From: Chryseobacterium sp. G0201
GTDB lineage: Bacteria; Bacteroidota; Bacteroidia; Flavobacteriales; Weeksellaceae
Assembly: GCF_003815655.1 (NCBI RefSeq)
Contig: NZ_CP033917.1
Coordinates: forward strand, 1,984,001 to 2,048,000
Direction: 5' to 3'
DNA: 64,000 nt
Part shown: positions 17,622-26,862 of the stretch, piece after piece
How positions within the stretch are numbered: the first letter of the stretch is position 1
How the letters are laid out: every line of letters starts with the position of its first letter
Notes under the pieces: model-generated
Database searches by the model: none
Told to the model about the DNA's origin: nothing
The model's input: only the letters and a program-made list of their open reading frames with translations
Program-made: the position numbers and the translations under genes

Positions 17622-18296
17622 ATGGGAATACTTAAAGAAGAATATGTTCCGATAGCAGATGCATTATTAAACAGCTTTAGTAGGGATTTGAACTTATTTG
17701 AAGCGGAAAATCATTTGTTCAGTGCAGGATATTTAGCATCTATGCAAAATAAAGCCAATGAATTGAGAGCAAAAGAAACAGGTGATGCAGTTCTCGAACA
17801 ACAAAAATTAGCGACCCAAGAGCTGTACCGGTTGGGAAATGAACTCAACAAGCCAATGAAACTTTTGAATTTGGTTTTTGATAAGGCGGGTGTAAAAACC
17901 TCATTGGCAAGTGATATTCTTAAAAAAGTGAAGAAAAGAAATTTTGAAGGAGTACTGCAATCTCTGAAATCATTAAAAGAGATCGTCACTTCTCAATCTG
18001 CATTGCTTACCACCAACGGGATGAAAGCAGATACTGAAACCACGTTGCAAAATGCTTTTGATGCCATTACTACAAAAGGCAATGAGCAGACAGACTTTCA
18101 ACAGCAGAGAAAAGCCTTTACTTCTGCCAATAAAGGCTTGTATAAGGAACTCTATATTTATATAGGTGAAGTTGCTAGATTGGGTAAAATTATCTTTCAG
18201 GGGGAGCAGAAAGCTTCGGAATATACGATAGATAATCTTATTGCTATGGTGAATAGCTCTCGAAATAATGCGGGTAATAGTCAACAAAAAGTATAA
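17622..18296 (+). CDS. Helical protein of unknown function
   Basis: A 224-residue soluble protein without signal peptide or membrane segments. It is rich in Lys, Gln, Asn and Leu with long predicted helices (RAKETGDAVLEQQKLATQEL; KKVKKRNFEGVLQSLKSLKE; SANKGLYKELYIYIGEVARL), ending in a polar SSRNNAGNSQQKV tail. I do not recognise a family with confidence; it resembles small helical DUF proteins that occur in multiple copies in Bacteroidota. It stands alone between ctlX and the candidate RNA at 18362. Confidence 0.7.
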   Translation: MGILKEEYVPIADALLNSFSRDLNLFEAENHLFSAGYLASMQNKANELRAKETGDAVLEQQKLATQELYRLGNELNKPMKLLNLVFDKAGVKTSLASDILKKVKKRNFEGVLQSLKSLKEIVTSQSALLTTNGMKADTETTLQNAFDAITTKGNEQTDFQQQRKAFTSANKGLYKELYIYIGEVARLGKIIFQGEQKASEYTIDNLIAMVNSSRNNAGNSQQKV

Positions 18297-18347
18297 CCTT
18301 ATTGATCAAAATTGTATGGGTATGTAGCAAGATTATTATTTTATCTA

Positions 18348-18355
18348 TATATTCG
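18348..18355 (+). promoter_or_regulatory. Possible promoter of the candidate RNA
   Basis: TATATTCG differs from TAnnTTTG by one base and lies about 25 bases before the first helix of the structured RNA. The same variant occurs before the M48 protease gene (near 37540). No clear minus-33 element. Confidence 0.35.
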
Positions 18356-18361
18356 TGCTAT

Positions 18362-18546
18362 AAATTTTACGATAACACAGCGTAAGCTATCTTATTGGTT
18401 ACTGGAAACCGCTAATTTTCAAAAAGAAACCCAATAGATAGACTTACGCCTGCGTCTCATATGGGCGTGGGCGAAGTCTTTCTGGTTTCCCGGTTCTTAG
18501 CGGTACCGCAGTAACAGATTGGCTTTAGTTCCACGCCTTTTTGTTT
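18362..18546 (+). ncRNA. Candidate structured small RNA, family unknown
   Basis: Helix P1 pairs 18380-18398 with 18431-18449 (18 base pairs with two single-base bulges). Helix P2 pairs GGGCGTGG (18463-18470) with CCACGCCT (18531-18538) and runs straight into TTTTTGTTTTTT, like a terminator. The P1 loop contains ACCGCTAA (18408-18415), complementary to TTAGCGGT (18497-18504), giving a pseudoknot, and GGAAACC (18404-18410), complementary to GGTTTCC (18484-18490). The two overlap, so they compete. No matching known family was recognised (not tmRNA, RNase P, SRP or 6S by eye). An RNA function is inferred from structure and the terminal U-run. Confidence 0.6.
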
Positions 18547-18693
18547 TTTCTAAATACAGAAAATTTCTAAGGTCTGATATAATACGCCAAATTCTGTCGC
18601 TTCGCATGTGTATTTTTGATAGACAACATTAAACCAAAGAGATATGAAGCTAAAATATTTAAAAAACAGATCAATAGATATTGAAAATTATGT

Positions 18694-18701
18694 TAGATTT
18701 G
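18694..18701 (+). promoter_or_regulatory. Promoter minus-7 box of the RHS operon
   Basis: TAGATTTG matches TAnnTTTG and precedes the T9SS gene at 18815 by 113 bases, with a small leader ORF in between. Confidence 0.45.
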
Positions 18702-18726
18702 CAAAATATTAAATAAAAACACAAAA

Positions 18727-18801
18727 ATGAAAAAGAATTACTCTGCAAAAAGAGTGCATTTTCTATGCGCAACTTCGAAATCAAGAGCATATATAAACTA
18801 A
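18727..18801 (+). CDS. Possible 24-residue leader ORF
   Basis: ATG at 18727 to TAA at 18799-18801 encodes a short basic peptide (MKKNYSAKRVHFLCATSKSR, then AYIN). It lies 26 bases after a TAnnTTTG box and 13 bases before the first gene of the RHS operon. It could be a leader peptide or chance; no homologue is known to me. Confidence 0.25.
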   Translation: MKKNYSAKRVHFLCATSKSRAYIN

Positions 18802-18814
18802 CAATAACACAAGT

Positions 18815-20401
18815 ATGAAAAAACTTTACATTGGTGCACTTATGGTGTGCACTACTGCTGTATTGTATTCTCAGGAAGTGGTTTGGCAGAAGGATATTAA
18901 ATCTAATACACAGGATTTTCTGAGCCAGGTTACCACAACCATTGACGGACAGTATTTAATTACAGGAAGCTCCATTCAGAGCAATAAGCTTCAGGCAGGA
19001 GGCAGTAAGCAGAATAACGGTTACGATTTTCACTTAGTCAAGCTTAATCAACAAGGTGAAGAGGTTTGGGAGAAATATTTCTCTGGCCAGAATCATGATT
19101 TCTTATCTGCAACTGTAGCCACCCAAGAGGGAGGTTTTCTTTTGGCAGGAACATCTTATTCAGGAAAAGGTCTTGACAAAAAAGATGATTCTAAAGGAGG
19201 TTCTGAAATCTGGTTGATAAAAATTAATGAGTTTGGAGATGAAATCTGGCAAAAAACAATCGGCTCGTCAGCCGACGAAGAAGCAAGATCAGTAATTCAG
19301 ACCACAGATTTAGGATTCTTTATAGCTGGTAACGTTCAGAATTCAGCTAAAGGTTACGGTTCAAAGGATATTTTGATTGTAAGACTCGACAAAAACGGAA
19401 AAGAATCATCACAATTAATTTTAGGCGGAAAAGGTCTTGATGAAGTTGAAAAAATGATTCCAACTAGAGATGGTGGTGCTTTGCTAGGGATGTATTCCAG
19501 AAGCGGAAAAATAGCTGGAAGTGGGAAGATGGATGCCGGAAGTTTTGCAAAGCAAAGTGAGAATTTTGGAGAGGGAGATTATTGGATTATTAAACTTTCG
19601 AAAGAAGGCAAAGTTGAATGGGAAAAGAATTTTGGAGGAAAAGGTGACGATCATTTAAGAACATTGGCACTAACATCGGAAGGATTCTTAATCGGAGGTG
19701 AAAGCCGTTCAGAGCGATCTGGAAATAAAACTGTTGGAATTGAAGAGGGTACGGATTTATGGTTAATTTCTTTGAATGAAAAAGGTGATGAAATCTGGCA
19801 GAAATCTTACAATTTCAAAAACAGAGATGTTTTGATGGGAATGAGTGTTCTTAGCAGGGAGTCGGAAGATGGAAGCGGGAAGTCTACCAAAGGAGTGCTG
19901 ATCGGAGGATATACTCAGGCGGAAGGAAGAATTGAAAGTGATGATGAGAAATTCTGGATGCTGTATTTAGATGAAAACGGCAACGAACAATGGAGAAAGC
20001 ACGTTCAGGGTGAGTCAAGTAAGAAAGAAGAAAGATTATCTGATATTAAGTTCAATAGAGATGGTAGTATCGTTCTAGCAGGCACCAGTGCTGAGGAGCT
20101 TGGCAAAGAAAATTGGAAAATCATTAAACTTGGAGACAAACAAATTGATCAATTGATCGTAAAACAAGACATTAAGATTTATCCGAATCCTGTATCAGAT
20201 TATACTTATGTTGAGATTGGTTTTGATTTCAAAGATGCTGAAATTATTTTGTATGATATGTCAGGAAGACAATTACAAAGTTTAAAAACTAAGAATAAAG
20301 TGACGAAAATCAATACTCAGGCTTTGATTCAGGGAGCTTATTTAATTGTTATTAAAACGGATACGAATAAAACGGCTAACGCTAAGCTCATAAAAAAATA
20401 A
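18815..20401 (+). CDS. T9SS-sorted repeat protein of the RHS locus
   Basis: A 528-residue secreted protein with signal peptide (MKKLYIGALMVCTTAVLYSQ). Its body has repeated modules of the type LIKINEFGDEIWQKTIGG / LSKEGKVEWEKNFGGKGDD / LNEKGDEIWQKSYN / LDENGNEQWRKHVQG, suggesting a beta-propeller. The C-terminal ~75 residues are a type A T9SS sorting domain (IKIYPNPVSDYTYVEI, ending in KLIKK). It is first in an operon with two RHS-type proteins (16-base gap to the next), so it may act as surface carrier or secretion partner; that role is inferred. Confidence 0.85.
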   Translation: MKKLYIGALMVCTTAVLYSQEVVWQKDIKSNTQDFLSQVTTTIDGQYLITGSSIQSNKLQAGGSKQNNGYDFHLVKLNQQGEEVWEKYFSGQNHDFLSATVATQEGGFLLAGTSYSGKGLDKKDDSKGGSEIWLIKINEFGDEIWQKTIGSSADEEARSVIQTTDLGFFIAGNVQNSAKGYGSKDILIVRLDKNGKESSQLILGGKGLDEVEKMIPTRDGGALLGMYSRSGKIAGSGKMDAGSFAKQSENFGEGDYWIIKLSKEGKVEWEKNFGGKGDDHLRTLALTSEGFLIGGESRSERSGNKTVGIEEGTDLWLISLNEKGDEIWQKSYNFKNRDVLMGMSVLSRESEDGSGKSTKGVLIGGYTQAEGRIESDDEKFWMLYLDENGNEQWRKHVQGESSKKEERLSDIKFNRDGSIVLAGTSAEELGKENWKIIKLGDKQIDQLIVKQDIKIYPNPVSDYTYVEIGFDFKDAEIILYDMSGRQLQSLKTKNKVTKINTQALIQGAYLIVIKTDTNKTANAKLIKK

Positions 20402-20417
20402 ACACAAATAGATTCAA

Positions 20418-23400
20418 ATGAAAAAAGTTAAATTAAGTGCACTTCTATTGGCTGCGATTTTAGGAAATGTCAATACTTTAAAAGCACAGGATGGTTTCAC
20501 TAATAAATATATTAATTTTCTTAAACCAACACCTGAAGTTGGAAAATTAATATCATCAATAGATTTTCCTGTAAGCCAAACAAGTGGAGCTTTGGATTTA
20601 AAACTTCCTTTGTATACAATCAAGACAAAGAGTGTTGATATTCCTATTACACTCAGCTACAAAAACTCTGGTTTTCAGGTTAATGAGGAAAGTTCTAATG
20701 TAGGTTTTGGATGGGATCTTGATGTGGGTGGTAGAATATATAGACAGGTTCGAGGATATGTTGATTATCAGCAGGGCTTCAGAGAATTCAGACAATCTGG
20801 TAACAGAGTTTTGTTCCCGGAATGTCCAGATGTTGATTATAATTCTCCTACTGTCCAGGATGCCTGTAATATGGATTACAAATATATGTTTGGTATTTTT
20901 GGTAACCCATCAATAAATTATGGCTTTGATGGAAATCATTACAATTATCAGGGGATGGGAATTCCTCTTCCGGGGGGAAATGGTATTTGGCCATTTCAGT
21001 CTGCAAATACTGTTTATCAAGACGCAGAAAGCGAAGCCGATATTTTTTATTATAAATACCCAAACGGATCAGGCAAATTTTTTCATGGGGATCTTTTTCA
21101 AATTAAAAGTATTCCGTTTACCAAGGAAAAAATAACTGAAAATACAATAACTGATACTCAAGGAAATACGTTTTATTTTAATGATCGAGCGGATGAAATA
21201 ACACAATCTTTAAGTAACACTATCAAATATTTTAGCGCTGGCTCTCCTGTACCATCAAACGGTCCTAGAAGTAATAATTATTCATACTCATTACTCTTAA
21301 GTAAAATCACAACAAACTCAAATGATGTTATAGATTTTACTTATTCAACTGTTGAGTATATTAAATATGGTCCGAAAGTTTGGAAAATTAGAAGAAGTGT
21401 AAATACAATCCCAAATTCAGGTAACTTTAACTTTACACCTATCACGAATGGATATTTTGATAATGAAGAGACCAGCCAACAAAAAATTAAAACAAAAAAA
21501 ATAGAGAGTATTTCTTTAAACAACAAGGTTATTGCAAGATTCATCTATTCTGATTTGCCCCGTAACGACCTGTATTATGAAACAACTAATGCTCCAAAAT
21601 CATTGTCTAAAATTTTAATACTAGATGAATCCGGTAGAACCATAAATACTATAAACTTTCATCAATCCTATTTTGGACAAAACAGCACAACTCAAAGTAG
21701 TTTGCAGGAGGTATCAAAATATCTAAGATTAAGACTTGATTCTTTCGAGAATAATGATGCAAGCTATAAATTCGGATATTTCAATTCGGTTGACAATATC
21801 TTACCTAATAAATCAATTCAAGATAGCAAAGATCATTGGGGGTTCTATAACGGTAAACCAGCACATTATGGTCATCTAATGGGCAAATCCCAATTAATCG
21901 AAGAAATTGGTAATAGCTATAAGTATCCTGATTTGGAAAAGACAAAATTAACCGTTTTAAAAGAGGTTACTTTTCCAACTGGAGGTAATGAACAATATGG
22001 GTATGAATTAAATACTGTAAACAGCGGAAACGTTGGAGGGCTAAGAATTGCATCTATTACTAAGAATGATAGTAATGGAGGGAGTATCAAGAAAAATATA
22101 ACCTATGATAATGGCTATCTTTATACAGACCCTCAATATGTAACTTTTGAAGCAACGAATGCATATCCACAGTCAACACCATTTTTACCTAAGCCACTTC
22201 TTTATCGTTTCAACGTTTTTTCTTCAACATCAATTAATGATTTAATGGGATTCAACGGCTTTCCGGTTTATTATTCAAAAATTACAGAAGAAAATGTTAA
22301 TCCTACAAATGAAAATTTAGGTAAAACGGTTACTGAATACAGTTACTTTGAAGATGTTATTGGAGATACAGGCTACACACCAGCTTACTACATGACTAAT
22401 ATTTCTTATGATTGGAAAAGAAATCTCCCTCTAAAAGTTTCATACTTCAGAGCTAATGAAACGGCTCCTTACAAAAAGATAACCAATCATTACACATTTT
22501 TGGATACTCCTATAGATATTAGTGATGCAATGTATCCCGGGCCTGGTGGAGGATTTCCAACGTTGCTTAAACAAAACGAGTCTCAATATACATCATATAA
22601 ATTGTTCGTTCAGAAATTACAGACAACTATTAATAATCAGACGGGTATTTGGATGTCCGGAATACCTGCAAATGAGTTAAAAGCAGAGTTTGAATTTAGT
22701 TTTTCAAGATTAATTTCTGCTCAATTTTTTAAAGATAAAGAAACCGTTGAAGAAACTATAGACGGTAATTTATTAACGACCTCAACAGACTATAAATATG
22801 ATAATCCAATCAATGCACAATTAACTTCTGAAATCACAACTTTTCCAGATAATTCTACACAGGAAAAAATTTATAAATATGCTCATGAAAAAGGAATCCA
22901 AAAACTTATCGATGCAAATATGATAAGTGTTCCATTAGAGACTGAAATTAAAAAAGATAGTAAAGTAATAAGTATAATCGAGCAAAAGTATGATAATCCA
23001 GCTCATTTATTCCCAACATCGGTTTTAACCAATGATATTCAAAACAATGCGACTATTACTGAACTCACCTTTAATAAATATGATAGTAAAGGGAAATTGC
23101 AACAGTATACTACTAAAGATGGTGTTCCAATCTCTATTATATGGGGGTATAACAATACAGAGCCTATTGCAAAAATAGAAGGCGCAAAACTATCTGATAT
23201 TCAACAATCTTTTATTGACAGTATTGTTAATGCATCCAATACCGATGCTCTAGCCGCTCCAAATAATGACGAAGCTTCATTTTTATCTACTCTGAATACA
23301 TTCAAGAATAATCTTCCAAATTATCAAGTAACGACGTATACCTACGATCCATTGATTGGCGTAAGAAGCATCACTCCACCATCAGGCATTAGAGAAGTTT

Positions 23401-23495
23401 ATATTTATGATAATGCTAATAGATTAAAAGAGATCAGAGAAAATGATGCAACAGGAAAATTGTTGAAAGAATTTAAATACAACTACAAAAACTAA
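20418..23495 (+). CDS. Large RHS/YD-type secreted protein (SpvB-like N-terminus)
   Basis: A 1025-residue protein with signal peptide (MKKVKLSALLLAAILG, to KAQ at 22-24). After ~70 residues it shows the LPLYTIKTKSVDIPITLSYK and GFGWDLDVGGRI (97-108) pattern found at the start of SpvB / TcB-type shell proteins. The far C-terminus has YD-type elements (TTYTYDPLIGVRSITPPSGI, then YIYDNANRLKEIREND). It ends six bases before the RHS-core gene in the same frame. In Bacteroidota such pairs probably form one RHS assembly made from two polypeptides. It carries no toxin domain that I can see. Confidence 0.8.
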   Translation: MKKVKLSALLLAAILGNVNTLKAQDGFTNKYINFLKPTPEVGKLISSIDFPVSQTSGALDLKLPLYTIKTKSVDIPITLSYKNSGFQVNEESSNVGFGWDLDVGGRIYRQVRGYVDYQQGFREFRQSGNRVLFPECPDVDYNSPTVQDACNMDYKYMFGIFGNPSINYGFDGNHYNYQGMGIPLPGGNGIWPFQSANTVYQDAESEADIFYYKYPNGSGKFFHGDLFQIKSIPFTKEKITENTITDTQGNTFYFNDRADEITQSLSNTIKYFSAGSPVPSNGPRSNNYSYSLLLSKITTNSNDVIDFTYSTVEYIKYGPKVWKIRRSVNTIPNSGNFNFTPITNGYFDNEETSQQKIKTKKIESISLNNKVIARFIYSDLPRNDLYYETTNAPKSLSKILILDESGRTINTINFHQSYFGQNSTTQSSLQEVSKYLRLRLDSFENNDASYKFGYFNSVDNILPNKSIQDSKDHWGFYNGKPAHYGHLMGKSQLIEEIGNSYKYPDLEKTKLTVLKEVTFPTGGNEQYGYELNTVNSGNVGGLRIASITKNDSNGGSIKKNITYDNGYLYTDPQYVTFEATNAYPQSTPFLPKPLLYRFNVFSSTSINDLMGFNGFPVYYSKITEENVNPTNENLGKTVTEYSYFEDVIGDTGYTPAYYMTNISYDWKRNLPLKVSYFRANETAPYKKITNHYTFLDTPIDISDAMYPGPGGGFPTLLKQNESQYTSYKLFVQKLQTTINNQTGIWMSGIPANELKAEFEFSFSRLISAQFFKDKETVEETIDGNLLTTSTDYKYDNPINAQLTSEITTFPDNSTQEKIYKYAHEKGIQKLIDANMISVPLETEIKKDSKVISIIEQKYDNPAHLFPTSVLTNDIQNNATITELTFNKYDSKGKLQQYTTKDGVPISIIWGYNNTEPIAKIEGAKLSDIQQSFIDSIVNASNTDALAAPNNDEASFLSTLNTFKNNLPNYQVTTYTYDPLIGVRSITPPSGIREVYIYDNANRLKEIRENDATGKLLKEFKYNYKN

Positions 23496-23501
23496 CACAG
23501 G

Positions 23502-26500
23502 ATGAAAAAGATAATTATTCCAATTGGAGCTTTGCTTATCACGAGTTTAGCCCATGCACAGAATCTGCCTAACACTGAAAATTATATTGAAACCAGAACG
23601 TATCTTGAACCAGTAGCAACAAGCAGTTCAACTGCAAAACAAATCCATACCGTTCAGTATTTTGACGGACTAGGAAGACCAAAACAGGTAGTGAATGTAA
23701 AAGCATCGCCATTAGGAAGAGATGTAGTTACTCAAATCGAATATGATAGTTTCGGAAGACAGACAAAAGACTTTTTACCCGTCCCACAGTCTCAGACTTT
23801 AAACGGAGCCATTGTTCCGACTCCATTGGCTAATGCTACCAACACACCTTTAGGAAATGAAAAAATCTATGCAGAAAAAATCTTAGAAAATTCACCTTTA
23901 GACAGAATCCAGCAACAAATCCAGGTTGGAACTGACTGGAGTACTAAACCTGTGAAATTTAGTTATGATACCAATATCACCAATGAACTTTTTAAATTTG
24001 CAACTTCTACTACGTGGGAAAATGGAGCTACTAAAAGCACTCTTACAAATTTATGGGGATACCCTCCCAGTCAGCTCTACAAAAATACGGTAATAGATGA
24101 AGATGGAAACAAAACCATAGAATTCAAAAACGGACAGGGGCAGAAACTTTTAGTACGAAAAATGCTAAGTGATACTGAACATGCCGATACATATTATGTG
24201 TATAATGAGTATAACCAATTGGCATTTGTCATCCCTCCAACGGCAGTGTATCAGACTTTAACGGATGATATACTGAATAATTTATGCTATCAATACCGAT
24301 ATGATGGCAGAAATCGTTTGGTCGAAAAGAAACTTCCAGGCAAAGGTTGGGAATATATGCTGTACGATAAACAGGATCGTTTAGTTGCAAAACAAGACAC
24401 TGTTTTAAAAGGAAAAGGACAGTGGTTATATACAAAATATGATCAATTTGGAAGAGTTGCCATTACAGGAATAGGAACTGGCTACCAAAGAAGTGTTGAA
24501 CAAAATACAGTTGACGGTTTTGGTTCTAATAATGTTAACAGAGTAACAGTAGCCCCTTTCAACAGGCAGGGAGTAGATGTGTATTACGGAAGTCAGGACA
24601 GTAGTTATCCAAACTCTTCAAATTGGGTGACATTATTGTCATTGACTTATTACGATACTTATCCAAATTACAGCTTCAATCCAACTTTTCCAACCGATAT
24701 TTTCGGACTGACTTTAACAGATAATCCTGCAACTACAGGTAAAAGTACCAAAGGACTTCCTGTGATGAGTTTGGTTAAAAATATTGAGGATGATAATTGG
24801 ACAAAAAACTACTCATATTATGACACCAGAGGAAGAGTTGTCGGAACGTATTCTATAAATCATTTGGGTGGATTTACAGAAACAAAATCTGAACTTGATT
24901 TTGCTGGAGCTACAAAACAAAATATAACCCGCCACAAAAGATTAAATTCGGATACTGAAAAAGTAATCACAGAGACTCTTGAATACGATCATCAAAATAG
25001 ATTACTTGTTCACAAACATAAGATAGATAATAATACTGAGGAAATTTTAGCTCAAAATAAATACAATGAACTTTCTCAGTTAGAATCTAAAAAAGTAGGT
25101 GGGACAAATATTGCAACGCCACTTCAAACCATTGATTATGCCTACAATATCAGAGGCTGGTTAACTAAAATCAATAACCCTACAAATTTAGGTGGGAAAT
25201 TATTTGGATATGAAATAAAGTATAACGATCCTGAGCCATTATTGGGAATTCAAGAGCCTAAATATAATGGAAATATCTCTGAGGTTGATTGGAAAACAGC
25301 AACCGATGGTATCCTGAAAAGATATACATATAAATATGATGGTCTTAACAGGCTTACATATGGGAAAAGTTATCAGCCGTTATCTACTACTTTAAATGTC
25401 GATTATTATGAAAATGTAGAATATGATCATAATGGGAATATTACAACCCTAGCACGTGGAAAAAAAAGATTAGAAAGTGCATCAATTACTGAAATGATTG
25501 ATAATTTAACATATAATTATCAAGGCAACAAACTTGTTACGATAACAGATGCGACAGGAAATAGTGATGGTTATAAAGGGGGAGGGAATACAATTACCTA
25601 TGATACCAATGGCAATATGACCAGCATGCTTGATAAAAAGATAAAACAAATAGATTATAATTTCCTCAATCTGCCTAATTATATTCAAATGAATTCTGCA
25701 ATTGGCGCAGGGTATACCCTAAATCATATCTATAGTGCTGATGGAACTAAACTTACAAAACAATACAAAAAACTTTCAACAGTAATTAATACGGATTATT
25801 TGGATGGTTTTAATTATGAGCATAGCTCAATGGGATCAATCGCATCAGATTTAAAATTTGTATCTACTACAGAAGGGTTTTATAGTTTTGAAAATAATAA
25901 GTATATTTATCAGTACAAAGATCAGGTTGGAAACATTAGAGTTTCCTATTATAAAGATGCTGGAGGAAATGCCGTAATAGATGATGCCGTTGATTTTTAT
26001 CCATTTGGATTTGAGCATGGGGCTATTCCTGCATCAACAGTTACTCCTAATTATAAGTATAGTTTTCAGTCTCAGGAAAAACAAGTTCATACCGGTTGGA
26101 ATTCTTTTAAATGGAGAAATTATGATCCTTCGCTTGGAAGATTCTTCAATATTGATCCTTTGAGCGAAAAGTATGCTTATCAATCTCATTATAATTTTTC
26201 TGAAAATAGGGTGATTGATGGTCGTGAATTGGAAGGGTTGGAATGGGTGACTACAAAAAATAATCAAGGAGTAACTACGCATCGACAACTTACTGTTTCA
26301 ATTGCAAATGATGCATCACTCAATGAAAGACAATTTAGTAGGATAGTTGATGCCATAAAAACAGATTTTTCAACTACATTTGGAGCTGATGGAGCAACAG
26401 CAGAGTTAATAGTTTCTAATAACTCAACTATGAGAACTAGTTTAGTAAATGTGACAAGTGAGATTGTAACTAACGAAAATGGAGAAGAACAATTAAGATA

Positions 26501-26858
26501 TAGAGGAGGTGTAACAGCAACCTTAGGAGAGTCTCAAACAAATACTTTTTCAGCTACTGGTACAGTTGATGGTTCTAGGAGGAATACTAGCGATATAACA
26601 AGATCATTTAATCATGAGGCTGCACATGCAGCTGGACTGGATCACCCTTGGGAAAATAGAGATCATGTTTCTGATATTAATCAAAATTCACCAACTGTAC
26701 AACCAACTGCAATTAAAAGTAATCTATTAAATTCAGGAGCAAATCCTAATTCTAATTATAATGTAGATGCTAATGGTACAAGTTTAACTCCGGGACAATT
26801 TAACACGATGGATCGTAATATAGAAGCTCAGCAACCTCAACAATCACAAAATCCATAA
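23502..26858 (+). CDS. RHS repeat-associated core protein with metzincin-type protease tip
   Basis: An 1118-residue polymorphic toxin candidate. Seen in order: signal peptide (ending AHAQ, residue 20); DUF6443-like N-terminal region (TVQYFDGLGRPKQVVNVKAS); many YD repeats (YDGRNRLVEKKLPGKGWEYM, YKYDGLNRLTYGKSYQP, YDTNGNMTSML); and the RHS core end LGRFFNIDPLSEKYAYQSHY, closing at ELEGLE (909-914). The variable C-terminus (about 915-1118) contains HEAAHAAGLDH (H1038, E1039, H1042, G1045, H1048), the HExxHxxGxxH zinc motif of metzincins. At the usual Met-turn spot the sequence is NLLNSG (L1075). An adjacent lipoprotein is the likely immunity partner. Toxin activity is inferred. Confidence 0.85.
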   Translation: MKKIIIPIGALLITSLAHAQNLPNTENYIETRTYLEPVATSSSTAKQIHTVQYFDGLGRPKQVVNVKASPLGRDVVTQIEYDSFGRQTKDFLPVPQSQTLNGAIVPTPLANATNTPLGNEKIYAEKILENSPLDRIQQQIQVGTDWSTKPVKFSYDTNITNELFKFATSTTWENGATKSTLTNLWGYPPSQLYKNTVIDEDGNKTIEFKNGQGQKLLVRKMLSDTEHADTYYVYNEYNQLAFVIPPTAVYQTLTDDILNNLCYQYRYDGRNRLVEKKLPGKGWEYMLYDKQDRLVAKQDTVLKGKGQWLYTKYDQFGRVAITGIGTGYQRSVEQNTVDGFGSNNVNRVTVAPFNRQGVDVYYGSQDSSYPNSSNWVTLLSLTYYDTYPNYSFNPTFPTDIFGLTLTDNPATTGKSTKGLPVMSLVKNIEDDNWTKNYSYYDTRGRVVGTYSINHLGGFTETKSELDFAGATKQNITRHKRLNSDTEKVITETLEYDHQNRLLVHKHKIDNNTEEILAQNKYNELSQLESKKVGGTNIATPLQTIDYAYNIRGWLTKINNPTNLGGKLFGYEIKYNDPEPLLGIQEPKYNGNISEVDWKTATDGILKRYTYKYDGLNRLTYGKSYQPLSTTLNVDYYENVEYDHNGNITTLARGKKRLESASITEMIDNLTYNYQGNKLVTITDATGNSDGYKGGGNTITYDTNGNMTSMLDKKIKQIDYNFLNLPNYIQMNSAIGAGYTLNHIYSADGTKLTKQYKKLSTVINTDYLDGFNYEHSSMGSIASDLKFVSTTEGFYSFENNKYIYQYKDQVGNIRVSYYKDAGGNAVIDDAVDFYPFGFEHGAIPASTVTPNYKYSFQSQEKQVHTGWNSFKWRNYDPSLGRFFNIDPLSEKYAYQSHYNFSENRVIDGRELEGLEWVTTKNNQGVTTHRQLTVSIANDASLNERQFSRIVDAIKTDFSTTFGADGATAELIVSNNSTMRTSLVNVTSEIVTNENGEEQLRYRGGVTATLGESQTNTFSATGTVDGSRRNTSDITRSFNHEAAHAAGLDHPWENRDHVSDINQNSPTVQPTAIKSNLLNSGANPNSNYNVDANGTSLTPGQFNTMDRNIEAQQPQQSQNP

Positions 26859-26862
26859 AATT

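Noticed and set aside
18380..18449. Integron attC site or insertion-sequence end
   Set aside because: There are no attC core sites, target duplications, integrase or transposase; the pseudoknot complementarity and U-run favour an RNA.
18462..18515. Short ORF starting ATGGGCGTGGGC inside the candidate RNA
   Set aside because: It is only 17 codons, overlaps the strongest helix, and has no promoter or conserved start context of its own.
23493..23504. Possible read-through fusion of the two RHS genes, which are in the same frame with only TAA and two codons between them
   Set aside because: The downstream protein has its own ATG and complete signal peptide, so it is a separate gene.
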